This document shows positions 1-8,160 of a stretch of DNA of 64,000 bases, in pieces. A program made the position numbers and the translations under genes. This DNA is from Beijerinckia sp. 28-YEA-48 (lineage in GTDB: Bacteria > Pseudomonadota > Alphaproteobacteria > Rhizobiales > Beijerinckiaceae): positions 5,800,001 to 5,864,000 of the forward strand of contig NZ_FNSI01000001.1 of assembly GCF_900104955.1 (NCBI RefSeq), given 5' to 3'. Positions within the stretch are counted from its first letter, which is position 1. Each line of letters begins with the position of its first letter. The notes under the pieces are model-generated. The model did not search any database and was not told the origin of the DNA. It was given only the letters and a program-made list of their open reading frames with translations.

Positions 1-664
1 GCTGACGGCGATAGGTGAAGCCGTAGTCGAATTCGTCGAACGCCACTTTCAGATGTTTGGGCGCATAGGGGCCGGTTTCACCGCGCTGACGCAGGCTCCA
101 GTTGTCGTGCATCCATTCGAAATGCACGGGATCGCAGGAGTTTTCCTGGCACTGGAACCAGTTGCACGGAATGTCGGCGGTGACGATTTCGATAAAGCCC
201 TGGTTCCAGGTGAAGGGTTCCCAGATGGGCAGTTCGGGCACCGGCGCCGGACCCATATAGGCGAAGAGCAGGCCGGCCACTTCGCGCACCGGATACGCTT
301 TGATCTTGCAGCGTTCCTTCATGCGGTTGTTGGGATTGGCGGTGTCGTCGTAGGGCTGTTCCAGCACCTGGCCGGTCTCGCTCATCAGCCAGCCGTGATA
401 ATTGCAGCGGATGCCCTGCTCTTCGACATAGCCATAGGAAAGGTCGGCGTGCCGGTGCGGACAGTGGCGATCAACCAGGCCGTAGGTGCCCGACTTGTCT
501 TTATAGAGCGTCAGGTCTTCGCCCAGCAGGCGGATCGCCTTGACCGGCTCTTTGTCGAGGCTGGCCGCCGGCGCAAACGGATGCCAATAGCGGCGCAGGT
601 AATCCCCCATCTGGGTACCAGGGCCGACCTGGGAAATTTGTTTGTTTTTCGCTTCACTAAGCAT
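1..664 (-). CDS. Rieske [2Fe-2S] aromatic-ring oxygenase, large subunit (partial, C-terminus outside window)
   Basis: Reading the reverse strand from the ATG at 664 gives an uninterrupted frame of 221 codons that runs off the window edge. The Rieske cluster motif C-x-H-x16-C-x2-H is complete (C68, H70, C87, H90). It is followed by a mononuclear-iron region beginning CNWFQCQEN, with D177, H180 and H185 in the usual D-x2-H-x4-H arrangement. These proteins are catalytic subunits of ring-hydroxylating oxygenases or O-demethylases (phthalate/vanillate type), taking electrons from a separate reductase. No reductase gene is visible nearby. The GntR/FCD gene lies 62 bases upstream on the same strand, so the two are probably cotranscribed or coregulated. 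The substrate cannot be read from this fragment. Confidence 0.9.
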   Translation of the reverse strand, partial: MLSEAKNKQISQVGPGTQMGDYLRRYWHPFAPAASLDKEPVKAIRLLGEDLTLYKDKSGTYGLVDRHCPHRHADLSYGYVEEQGIRCNYHGWLMSETGQVLEQPYDDTANPNNRMKERCKIKAYPVREVAGLLFAYMGPAPVPELPIWEPFTWNQGFIEIVTADIPCNWFQCQENSCDPVHFEWMHDNWSLRQRGETGPYAPKHLKVAFDEFDYGFTYRRQ

Positions 665-726
665 GGGGCGTTCTCCACAAGTTATTTAGTGTTTTGCAGG
701 CTTAGGCAGGGATCAACCGATCGCTG

Positions 727-1497
727 TCATGGCGACGGTTCGCTTGTTTTGCGCGCTCGGGCAAGAAGGGCTTCGATGACCTGCCGGAAATGTTCGCGAA
801 TGCCGGCGGCCGCGCTGACTGCATCGCGGGCGCGAACAGCGGCCAGCGTCTTTTTGTGCCGCTCCAGAACATTCTGCGCTCGGGCTGGCGTATTGCTGCG
901 CAGGATCGCCTTCGACGAGACGTGTCGCAGCGCATGGAATTGCGCCAGCAGGGCGCGATTGTGCGAAGCCTTGATCAACTCCAGATGAAAGTTCAGGCTT
1001 TGACGCGCGAAGCCTTCCTGATCGCCAACGGCTGCGGCGCAGCGTTCGATCTGGGCGTCGAGCGCGGCCAGATCTTCGGCGCTGGCATTCTCGGCGGCGA
1101 GTTCGGCGGCGCGCATCTCGGCGCCCATCTGTGCGTCGAACACTTCTTTCTCCGTGATGCCGGCCAGCATCAACTGCACGGCGAGGGCATCGGCGAATCG
1201 TTCCGGATTGGGCTCGGAGACGCGGACGCCACCGGATTTGCCGACTTTGACGTAGACAATGCCGTTGGCTTCGAGGATGCGCAGCGCATCGCGCAAGGTG
1301 ATGCGGCTGACGCCGAATTCCTGGCTGAGGCTGCTCTCGGTGCCCAGAAAGTCGCCGGGCTTCAACAAGCCGTCGAACAATCGCTGCCTGATTTGACTGA
1401 CGATTTCCGCCGATGCGGTGGAGGCGCGCACCTGCAGCCAGCTCCCCGAGCCGTAGCTTGGCCGATCATCCGACTGAATAGGAAAAGGTACGGTCAT
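727..1497 (-). CDS. GntR-family (FadR/FCD) transcriptional regulator
   Basis: A 256-residue protein. Residues about 25-95 form a winged helix-turn-helix of the GntR type (EIVSQIRQRLFDG ... GVSRITLRDALRILEANGIV). An all-helical FCD ligand-binding domain follows to the end, with histidines in FHLELIKASHNR and EHFRQVI at the positions where FCD proteins bind a metal or carboxylate effector. FCD regulators usually repress neighbouring catabolic operons until an organic acid binds. A good Shine-Dalgarno (GGAGG) precedes the ATG at 1497. It is upstream of and co-directional with the Rieske oxygenase, which is its likeliest target. The divergent Dpp-type transporter is a second possible target. Confidence 0.88.
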   Translation of the reverse strand: MTVPFPIQSDDRPSYGSGSWLQVRASTASAEIVSQIRQRLFDGLLKPGDFLGTESSLSQEFGVSRITLRDALRILEANGIVYVKVGKSGGVRVSEPNPERFADALAVQLMLAGITEKEVFDAQMGAEMRAAELAAENASAEDLAALDAQIERCAAAVGDQEGFARQSLNFHLELIKASHNRALLAQFHALRHVSSKAILRSNTPARAQNVLERHKKTLAAVRARDAVSAAAGIREHFRQVIEALLARARKTSEPSP

Positions 1498-1595
1498 GGT
1501 TCTACGGGCCTCCTAGTCAGCGTGTCTGCTGGTGCCGGAGTGTACTGTCGAGTGTGACTTCACCTCAACGGACCTCCCTTGCCTGGCCTTGCAAA

Positions 1596-1631
1596 CTAGG
1601 CTAACTAGATAATCATTAGCTCATAACCTAG
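1596..1631. promoter_or_regulatory. Candidate operator: nested inverted repeats
   Basis: Two inverted repeats overlap in an AT-rich stretch about 100 bases upstream of the GntR start. The outer one is CTAGG (1596-1600) with CCTAG (1627-1631). The inner one is GCTAA (1600-1604) with TTAGC (1616-1620), with 11 bases between the arms. The position between the regulator and the divergent transporter fits an autoregulatory FCD operator, but the arms are only five bases long, so this is a weak call. Confidence 0.3.
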
Positions 1632-1738
1632 CCCATTCGGAACAAGCGGGCAAGGTGGACGTGCAAGCTGACTGGTGACGGTGCCTCGGGGAAGGTCACG
1701 CCACCGGCGTTTGGGTTTGCTGTCGAGGGAGGGACGAG

Positions 1739-1888
1739 ATGGCGCATCATCATGTGGGGAAGGGACGGTCATCGTCTCAAACCGATCTTTGCTGGCTCAT
1801 CGTTGTGGGCGATGCGTTGCTGCCACGCGCTGATGCCGTGACGGCAGTCTGCAATTGCTCTAATTTGAGTTCAAGCCTCTCAAAATAA
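1739..1888 (+). CDS. Small hypothetical ORF (49 residues), possible remnant of a lost binding-protein gene
   Basis: The ATG at 1739 is preceded at normal spacing by a strong purine-rich Shine-Dalgarno (GAGGGAGGGA), typical of a highly translated first gene of an importer operon. The frame gives 49 residues starting MAHHHVGKG, with a short hydrophobic run (LCWLIVVGDALL), and ends in TAA at 1886. No known domain is recognised. Because the following operon encodes permeases and ATPases without a solute-binding protein, the frame may be what remains of that gene's translation start after a deletion. It may equally be a fortuitous frame. Confidence 0.25.
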   Translation: MAHHHVGKGRSSSQTDLCWLIVVGDALLPRADAVTAVCNCSNLSSSLSK

Positions 1889-1973
1889 ATTCAAGAAACA
1901 AAAGCGGCGCTCTCGTCTGGGACGCCTGCACCGAAGGAAACGACCGCATGATAAGGGACAGGAGCGGCCGCCC

Positions 1974-2891
1974 ATGCTCAGATTTTTAGTAAAGCGACTG
2001 ATCATCGCGCTTTGCGTGGCGATCACAGTGTCGATCATCGGCTTCAGTCTTCTGCGCCTTTCCGGGGATCTCGCCTCGGTGCTGGCTGGCGAAAACGCTT
2101 CGCCGGAGGACATCGCCCGGATCGCCATCAATTATGGCCTCGATCGGCCCTTCTACATTCAATATCTCGACTGGGTGACGAGCGCGCTGCATGGCGATCT
2201 CGGTCGTTCGCTTTTCACGAGCGAACCGGTGTCCGAGCTGATCATGGACCGTATCGGCGTCACTGGCGGACTCGCCATTTCGGCGCTGCTTCTGGCGCTG
2301 GTGGTCGCTGTTCCGCTCGGTGTTCTGGCGGCGGTGAAGGCCAATACCTGGTGGGACCGCGCGGCTCTGATCTTTTCCGTGGCCGGACAGGCGACGCCCA
2401 ATTTCTGGTTGGCGCTGATCTTCATCCTCGTCTTCGCCGTCCAGTTGCGCTGGGTGCCGGTGTCGGGATCCGGGTCGATCGCGCACTTTATCTTGCCCGT
2501 GGTGACGCTGGCTGTTTCCATCATGCCCTCGACCATGCGCCTGACGCGTGCCGGCATGATGGAAGTTCTGTCGTCGGACTATGTGCGCACCGCGCGTGCC
2601 AAGGGACTGTCGCCATTCAAGGTGCTGTTCAAACACGCGCTGCGTAACGCGATTCTGCCGGTGGTTTCGTTGGCGGCGGTGCAGCTGGGCTTCCTGCTCG
2701 GCGGATCGGTCATCGTCGAATCGATCTTTGCATTGAACGGGATTGGCTATCTGGCCTTCCAATCGATCGTGCGGGTCGATTTCCCGGTCGTGCAGTCGAT
2801 CCTCGTCTTCCTGTCATGCGCCTATATCGTGCTGACCCTTCTGTCCGACCTCATCAACGCGAAGCTCGATCCGCGCGTACAATTGAGATAG
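1974..2891 (+). CDS. Dipeptide/oligopeptide-type ABC transporter permease (DppB family)
   Basis: A 305-residue integral membrane protein with the N-terminal DppB signature (a first helix after MLRFLVKRLI, then a periplasmic segment containing YGLDRPFYIQYLDWV). Several further hydrophobic helices follow. The cytoplasmic EAA loop (DYVRTARAKGLSPFKVLFKHALRNAILP) lies around residues 200-230 and docks on the ATPase. Length and topology match DppB/OppB proteins of peptide, nickel or opine importers. It is the first gene of a four-gene operon (permease, permease, ATPase, ATPase). The substrate is unknown, and the usual periplasmic binding protein is not encoded next to it. Confidence 0.92.
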   Translation: MLRFLVKRLIIALCVAITVSIIGFSLLRLSGDLASVLAGENASPEDIARIAINYGLDRPFYIQYLDWVTSALHGDLGRSLFTSEPVSELIMDRIGVTGGLAISALLLALVVAVPLGVLAAVKANTWWDRAALIFSVAGQATPNFWLALIFILVFAVQLRWVPVSGSGSIAHFILPVVTLAVSIMPSTMRLTRAGMMEVLSSDYVRTARAKGLSPFKVLFKHALRNAILPVVSLAAVQLGFLLGGSVIVESIFALNGIGYLAFQSIVRVDFPVVQSILVFLSCAYIVLTLLSDLINAKLDPRVQLR

Positions 2892-2915
2892 TCGCAACTG
2901 AGATAGGCAATAAAG

Positions 2916-3851
2916 ATGTCTACAATCGTGACCAGCACAGCAGTGGGCGGCGTCGCTCCGGCAGGCCGGAGCGACGAGTTCGATACGCTCGCTCCGTCGC
3001 CGAAAGCCCTGATGCGCAAACGCGCCAAAGGCCATATCGGCTTCATCATCGGTATGACGATCATCACCGTGATCGTCTTGGCGGCGATATTCGCACCGCT
3101 GATCGCGCCTTATGATCCCTATGCGCAGGATCTGGGCCGGCGTCTCATCGACCCGGTGTGGAGCGCCAAAGGATCCTGGGAGAATATTTTCGGGACCGAT
3201 GCGCTTGGTCGCGATGTGTTGAGCCGCCTGATCTATGGCGCGCGTATCTCGCTCATGATCGGTTTCACCGCAGCGGTGATCGCCGGCATCATCGGCACGG
3301 CGCTCGGCATCCTTGGTGGCTATTTCGGCGGCAAGGTCGATGCCTTCGTCGTTTATCTGATCAATGTGAAACTGGCATTGCCGGTCATTCTGGTCGCCCT
3401 GTCGGTGTCGTCGATCTCCGGCGGCTCGATCATGGCGCTGATCATTCTGCTCGGCTTCCTTACATGGGATCGATATGCCGTGGTGACGCGCTCGATGACG
3501 CAACAGATGCGTGAGCGCGAGTTCATCATGTCGTCGAAGGCCGCGGGTGCCTCGCACAACCGCATTCTGTGGCGCGAAATTCTGCCCAATCTGATGAACC
3601 AGGTCATCATCATCGCCAGCCTCGATATGGCGCTGATCATTCTGGTCGAAGCGGCTTTGTCGTTCCTCGGTCTTGGCATTCGCCCGCCGACCCCGTCCTG
3701 GGGCCTGATGGTATCGGAAGGCCGGGCCGTGATGTTCTTCAAGCCTTATCTGATCATGGTTCCTGGCGCCGCCATCTTCCTCTTGGTGATCGCCATCAAT
3801 ATGGCCGGCGACGGCATCCGCGACATCACGTCGCCTGAAGGTCGGGGGTAA
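2916..3851 (+). CDS. Dipeptide/oligopeptide-type ABC transporter permease (DppC family)
   Basis: A 311-residue second permease, beginning 24 bases after the DppB-like gene. The N-terminal hydrophilic part and the PLIAPYDPYAQDL segment after the first helix are typical of DppC/OppC. The C-terminal part carries the EAA motif (REFIMSSKAAGASHNRILWREILPN) and the conserved LSFLGLGIRPPTPSWGLM stretch. It forms the heterodimeric channel with the preceding gene product in the inner membrane. The gene ends 7 bases before the first ATPase gene, so all four genes are one transcription unit. Confidence 0.93.
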   Translation: MSTIVTSTAVGGVAPAGRSDEFDTLAPSPKALMRKRAKGHIGFIIGMTIITVIVLAAIFAPLIAPYDPYAQDLGRRLIDPVWSAKGSWENIFGTDALGRDVLSRLIYGARISLMIGFTAAVIAGIIGTALGILGGYFGGKVDAFVVYLINVKLALPVILVALSVSSISGGSIMALIILLGFLTWDRYAVVTRSMTQQMREREFIMSSKAAGASHNRILWREILPNLMNQVIIIASLDMALIILVEAALSFLGLGIRPPTPSWGLMVSEGRAVMFFKPYLIMVPGAAIFLLVIAINMAGDGIRDITSPEGRG

Positions 3852-3858
3852 GCGGGAG

Positions 3859-4899
3859 ATGAGCGGATTATCTTCTTCCAACGACGCACCGGTCCTCATC
3901 GTCGACGGCATGAATGTCGATATCGCCGTGCCGGCGGGTAAGCTGCATGCGGTGACGGATGTCAGCTTCTCGGTCAGGCCGAAGGAAACGCTTTGCCTGG
4001 TGGGCGAGTCTGGCTGTGGCAAGACCATCACGTCGCTGGCGCTGATGCGGCTGCTGCCGCGCTTCGCCACCCTGACGGCGCGCAATATCGCTTTCGAAGG
4101 CCACGATCTGGCGAAGATCAGCGAGCGCCAGATGGCGCGCCTGCGCGGCTATCGCATGGGCATGATCTTCCAGGATCCGATGACCTCGCTCAATCCGGTT
4201 TATACGATTGGCGATCAGCTTGAAGAGGTCTATCTGCGCCACCATAAAGGTGCGTCGCGGAAGATGGCGCGCGAGCGGGCCGAATATCTGCTCGGCCGCG
4301 TCGGCATCATCAATTCCGGGCAGCGCCTGGGGCAATATCCGCATCAGCTTTCCGGCGGCCTGCGCCAGCGCATGATGATCGCCATGATGCTGATGTGCGA
4401 ACCGGCCTTGATCATCGCCGACGAGCCGACAACAGCGCTCGACGTGACGGTGCAGGTGCAGATCCTGCAATTGCTGCGGGGCCTGCAGGAAGAGTTCAAC
4501 ATGGCGATGATCCTCATCACCCACAATCTTGGCGTCGTCGCCCGCACGGCCGATCAGGTCGCGGTGATGTATGCCGGACGGGTGGTGGAGCAGGGCAGCG
4601 CCGAGCAGGTGTTCCACAACCCGGCTCATCCCTATACGCGCGGCCTTCTTGATTGCATGCCCAAGCGCGGCCAGGTGGCGGCGAACGGGCGTCTTGGCTC
4701 CATTCCAGGCATCGTGCCGTCGCTGGTCGGCAATCAGCGGGGCTGCAGCTTCCGCAACAGGTGCTCGTTGCAGATGCCGGCCTGTCACGAAGGACAGATT
4801 GATCTGCGCCCGGCGCAGGACGATCATCTTTATCGCTGTCTGCTCGATCCGAATGCGACGAGCAGCCCCCGTTCCGTGTCCCTTGGGAGTGCCGCATGA
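3859..4899 (+). CDS. Dipeptide/oligopeptide-type ABC transporter ATPase (DppD family)
   Basis: A 346-residue ATPase with a complete nucleotide-binding domain: Walker A GESGCGKT (residues 49-56), ABC signature LSGGLRQR (164-171) and Walker B LIIADEP (184-190), followed by the switch histidine in THNLG. The C-terminal oligopeptide-transporter extension carries cysteines (CSFRNRCSLQMPAC) that in some DppD/OppD proteins bind an iron-sulfur cluster. It powers import through the two permeases upstream. The stop overlaps the next start by four bases (ATGA), implying translational coupling. Confidence 0.94.
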   Translation: MSGLSSSNDAPVLIVDGMNVDIAVPAGKLHAVTDVSFSVRPKETLCLVGESGCGKTITSLALMRLLPRFATLTARNIAFEGHDLAKISERQMARLRGYRMGMIFQDPMTSLNPVYTIGDQLEEVYLRHHKGASRKMARERAEYLLGRVGIINSGQRLGQYPHQLSGGLRQRMMIAMMLMCEPALIIADEPTTALDVTVQVQILQLLRGLQEEFNMAMILITHNLGVVARTADQVAVMYAGRVVEQGSAEQVFHNPAHPYTRGLLDCMPKRGQVAANGRLGSIPGIVPSLVGNQRGCSFRNRCSLQMPACHEGQIDLRPAQDDHLYRCLLDPNATSSPRSVSLGSAA

Positions 4900-5912
4900 G
4901 CGCGCTGGCGATGAAGGAAAGCCCCCAGGCGGTGACGGCGACGGAGCCCTTGGCGTTCGAAACCCGCGATCTGAGCAAAGTGTTCCATATCGGTCGCAAG
5001 TGGCTTTCCGGCGGCCAGCCACTGCGCGCGGTCGATGGCGTGTCGCTGTCGCTGCGGCGCGGCGAGGTGTTGGCGATCGTCGGTGAATCGGGCTGCGGCA
5101 AGACGACTTTGAGCCGCATGATGCTCGGCCTGCAACCGCCGTCCTCGGGCGAGATTTTCGTCGGTGGCGAACCACTCACCAATGTCGATCGCAAGGTCTT
5201 CGCGCGCCGTGTCCAGCCGGTGTTCCAGGATCCCTATTCGTCGCTCAATCCGCGCAAGACCATCGGCGAAATCATCCGCGATCCGCTGTTGATCCATAAC
5301 ATCGGCACCGGCAAGGAGCAGGTCGCCGAGGTCGAAGCGATGATGGAGCGGGTGGGTCTGGCCCGCCGGTTGATCCATTCCTACCCGAGCCAGCTCTCGG
5401 GCGGCCAGCGCCAGCGCGTGGCGATCGCCCGCGCGCTCATCATCAAGCCGGAAATCATCATCTGCGACGAGCCGACATCGGCGCTCGACGTGTCGGTGCA
5501 GGCGCAGATTCTCAATCTGCTGCAATCCCTGCGCGAGCAGATGAATCTGACCTATCTGTTCATCAGCCACGATCTCTCCGTCGTCGAATATATGTCTGAC
5601 TATGTGGCGGTGATGTACCTTGGCCGCATCGTCGAAGCCGGCCCGACAGCGCAAGTGATGAATGCACCGCGTCATCCCTATACGCGGGCGTTGATGAAAT
5701 CGATCCTGACGCCGGAGCCGGGCCTCGGCCTGCCGGACATTCATCTGGGTCGTGGCTTCCCCGATCCGCTGAATCCGCCCACCGGCTGTCGTTTCCATCC
5801 GCGTTGCATCGATGCCATGGATAAATGTTCGTCGTTGGTGCCGCGCACGCAGGTCAATGGCGAAGAGATCATCGAGTGCCATCTGCATGATCCTGAGATG
5901 GCCAAGGCGTAA
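4896..5912 (+). CDS. Dipeptide/oligopeptide-type ABC transporter ATPase (DppF family)
   Basis: A 338-residue partner ATPase with Walker A GESGCGKT near residues 63-70, signature LSGGQRQR, Walker B IIICDEPTSALD and switch motif ISHDLSVV. The C-terminal OppF-type extension includes GCRFHPRCIDAMDKC. It overlaps the DppD-like gene by four bases and is the last gene of the importer operon. The convergent sulfatase gene ends 31 bases downstream. Both ATPases look fully active, so the transporter is probably functional if a binding protein is supplied from elsewhere. Confidence 0.94.
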   Translation: MSALAMKESPQAVTATEPLAFETRDLSKVFHIGRKWLSGGQPLRAVDGVSLSLRRGEVLAIVGESGCGKTTLSRMMLGLQPPSSGEIFVGGEPLTNVDRKVFARRVQPVFQDPYSSLNPRKTIGEIIRDPLLIHNIGTGKEQVAEVEAMMERVGLARRLIHSYPSQLSGGQRQRVAIARALIIKPEIIICDEPTSALDVSVQAQILNLLQSLREQMNLTYLFISHDLSVVEYMSDYVAVMYLGRIVEAGPTAQVMNAPRHPYTRALMKSILTPEPGLGLPDIHLGRGFPDPLNPPTGCRFHPRCIDAMDKCSSLVPRTQVNGEEIIECHLHDPEMAKA

Positions 5913-5924
5913 GGTCCAGATAGG

Positions 5925-5947
5925 CTGACGCGCTTTTCGCGCGTCAG
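5925..5947. terminator. Hairpin between convergent transporter and sulfatase genes
   Basis: The arms CTGACGCG (5925-5932) and CGCGTCAG (5940-5947) pair perfectly around a seven-base loop containing TTTT. The hairpin lies just after the ATPase stop and overlaps the sulfatase stop codon. There is no clear T-tract, so it may be a weak bidirectional terminator or a 3'-end stabilising structure. Confidence 0.4.
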
Positions 5948-7587
5948 TTCTTCCCGCGATAGGCGGACCAGAGTTCTTCTGGGATTTCGCTCTCGTCCCA
6001 CACGCCGATGAGAATGCCCCGGCGCATGGACCGGCTGCGGGCGGCGTTGACGCGGCTCTCGGACACGGTGACGCGCTGCGAGATGCGCAAACCCCATTCA
6101 TGCAGCGCCGCCATCAGGCGCTGGCGCTCGCTTTCATAAGCGGGATCAGCGCCGAGATCGTTCAACTCCTGCGGATCGTTCTCTCGGTCGAACAGCATCG
6201 GGCGGAAGCCTGGCGCGTGCATCAGCTTCCAGCGCGCGTCGGCGATCATGAACAGCGATGTGTCCTTGAAAGCCACGCCAAGCCGCTGGGCCGCCTGGGT
6301 CATCGAATAATCATATTCGCTGATGGTGAATTCGCGCCATGTTTCCGGCTGTGCACCGTGCAGGAATGGCAGCAGCGAGCGGCCTTCGAGCCGCTGGGCG
6401 TGATCCATAGCCTTGCCGCCGACGGCATCGATGAAGGTCGGCAGGAGGTCGATAGCCTCGACCAGGGCCGGACAGGCGGTGCCGCGCGTGGCTGCGGCTG
6501 TGGGGGAGGGATCGTAGATGATCAGCGGCACACGGACGCTTGGGTCGTGGAAGAGATCCTTTTCGCCCAGCCAGTGATCGCCGAGGTAATCGCCGTGGTC
6601 AGAGGTCAGGACAATCATGGTGTTGTCCATCAGGCCACGTTGCTCAAGAAAAGCAAAGAGCCGGCCCATCTGATCGTCGATCTGTTTGATGAGTCCCATA
6701 TAGACCGGGATGATCTCCTCGCGCACGTCGTCGCGCGAAAAGGTCTGCGAGACGCGGTGCTGCATGAACTCGCGATAGACCGGCTGGGCGTTGTCCTTCT
6801 CGCTGTCGGCGCGCACCACGGGGATGATGTCATTCTTGCCGTACATGTCGTTATAGGGCGCCGGCGCGATATAGGGCCAATGTGGTTTGATGAATGACAG
6901 ATGCAAGCACCAGGATGCGTCGCCGGCCTCGGTGATGAAGTCCATGGCGCGGCCGACCATATAGGGCGTTTCGGAATCGGGCTCCTCGACGCGCGCTGGC
7001 TTGCGAGCATGGCGCATCGCCCAACCAGACGCCAAGGTCCCATCGGGATTTTCGCCGGCATTGGCATAGTCATGCCAGGGATTGTCGCCGCCATAGCCCT
7101 TCTGGTTGAGATATTGATTGTAGCGCGACACGCGCTCGTCATAGGCGCCATCGGGGCCAACGGCCCAAAGGCCGTCATCGCGTTCATAAGGATCGAAGCC
7201 GCATTCGGCGGTGCGCACGCCGATGATCGATTGCGGATCGATGCCGAGGCGCTGCATGGTCTCCTTGTCGGGCGTCATATGGGTCTTGCCGATGAGGGCG
7301 GCCTGCAGGCCGAGTGGGCGCAGATAATCGCCCATGGTCATTTCGCCGACGCGCAGCGGAAAGCCGTTCCACGAGGCGCCGTGCGATTGCACGTAACGGC
7401 CCGTATAGGTCGACATGCGCGAGGGGCCGCAGACCGGCGATTGCACACAGCAATGGGTGAAACGCACGCCGCGCGCCGCCAGGGCATCGATATGGGGGGT
7501 GTGCAGCTTGGGGTGGCCGTAGCAGGATAGATAATCCCAGCGCAGCTGGTCGCACATGATGAAGAGGATATTCTTCGCTGCCGCCAC
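5944..7587 (-). CDS. Type I sulfatase / phosphonate monoester hydrolase family enzyme
   Basis: A 547-residue alkaline-phosphatase-superfamily hydrolase. The N-terminus has the metal aspartate in MCDQLRWDYL (D13). The sulfatase signature C-x-P-x-R occurs as CGPSR, with C53 as the residue converted to formylglycine. Further metal and substrate residues are in GKTHMT and in SDHGDYLGDHWLGEKDLFHD. There is no signal peptide, so it is probably cytoplasmic, as for choline sulfatases and phosphonate monoester hydrolases; arylsulfatases are often exported. It would hydrolyse a sulfate ester or phosphonate monoester. It needs a formylglycine-generating or anaerobic maturase enzyme, which is not in the window. 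It is convergent with the ABC importer, and coregulation is not evident. Confidence 0.88.
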   Translation of the reverse strand: MAAAKNILFIMCDQLRWDYLSCYGHPKLHTPHIDALAARGVRFTHCCVQSPVCGPSRMSTYTGRYVQSHGASWNGFPLRVGEMTMGDYLRPLGLQAALIGKTHMTPDKETMQRLGIDPQSIIGVRTAECGFDPYERDDGLWAVGPDGAYDERVSRYNQYLNQKGYGGDNPWHDYANAGENPDGTLASGWAMRHARKPARVEEPDSETPYMVGRAMDFITEAGDASWCLHLSFIKPHWPYIAPAPYNDMYGKNDIIPVVRADSEKDNAQPVYREFMQHRVSQTFSRDDVREEIIPVYMGLIKQIDDQMGRLFAFLEQRGLMDNTMIVLTSDHGDYLGDHWLGEKDLFHDPSVRVPLIIYDPSPTAAATRGTACPALVEAIDLLPTFIDAVGGKAMDHAQRLEGRSLLPFLHGAQPETWREFTISEYDYSMTQAAQRLGVAFKDTSLFMIADARWKLMHAPGFRPMLFDRENDPQELNDLGADPAYESERQRLMAALHEWGLRISQRVTVSESRVNAARSRSMRRGILIGVWDESEIPEELWSAYRGKN

Positions 7588-7645
7588 GCCTGTCTCCCTC
7601 CGCGCTGTCGATGCGCTATCACTAGCAGCATCAAAACGGAAAGCG

Positions 7646-8077
7646 CTAGGGCGAGGTGCCCGCGGCGGCCGTGGGGGCGGGAGCGGGCGTTGCCGCCGGC
7701 GCCGGCTCCGAGGCTGGCGTCGTGGGGGCTGGAATATCGGTGGTGCGTTGGCTCAACAAGCCCCAGAAGAATTCGTCGCTGGCATAGCCTTCGATCCGTC
7801 CGGTCTCGCGGCCAGCAACCGAGATGACGAAAGTCGGCGTGAAAATGACCGCGCCGCTCAAGGTGACGCCATAAGATTTCTTGTCGCTGATCTGGACGCG
7901 CCGCAACGGCGCTTTGGCGCCGATGTCGGACTTTGGATAGATCGGCGCGATCTCACGGTTCCACTTGGCGCAGAATGGGCAGCCCGGCTGCTCGAACATG
8001 ATCAGTTCGGCATCGGCCGCCAGTAGGGGCGCGGGCGCGAAAGCGAGCAACAGGGCTATGGCTAAAGTACGGATCAT
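7646..8077 (-). CDS. Exported thioredoxin-fold protein with CPFC motif
   Basis: The start at 8077 is chosen because the protein then begins with a classical Sec signal peptide (MIRTLAIALLLAF, cleavage near LLAADA). A longer frame upstream would bury it. The mature part opens with ELIMFEQPGCPFC, giving a thioredoxin-like redox pair C33-C36, and keeps a cis-proline-type segment (FTPTF). After residue about 113 there is a low-complexity tail rich in proline, alanine and threonine. It resembles small periplasmic thioredoxin-like proteins (SoxW-type) that reduce or protect periplasmic thiols. The partner is unknown. It is co-directional with the NAD kinase gene upstream, with an 83-base gap. Confidence 0.75.
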   Translation of the reverse strand: MIRTLAIALLLAFAPAPLLAADAELIMFEQPGCPFCAKWNREIAPIYPKSDIGAKAPLRRVQISDKKSYGVTLSGAVIFTPTFVISVAGRETGRIEGYASDEFFWGLLSQRTTDIPAPTTPASEPAPAATPAPAPTAAAGTSP

Positions 8078-8160
8078 GACTGGTATATAAGGGGTGAAGT
8101 GCCCTTTGGCGAGCGCCCTCCCCAAGCGTTAGGCGATCGGCTTTTCACAATCGCTTGTGC

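Larger units (their letters stand above)
1498..1973. other. Divergent intergenic region between GntR gene and ABC transporter
   Basis: These 476 bases separate the minus-strand regulator/oxygenase unit from the plus-strand transporter operon. The AT-rich part at 1590-1631 holds the best operator candidate. A short reading frame with a strong ribosome-binding site lies at 1739-1888. No RNA gene or recognisable terminator was seen. A binding-protein gene would normally sit here upstream of the permease, and none is present. Confidence 0.6.
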
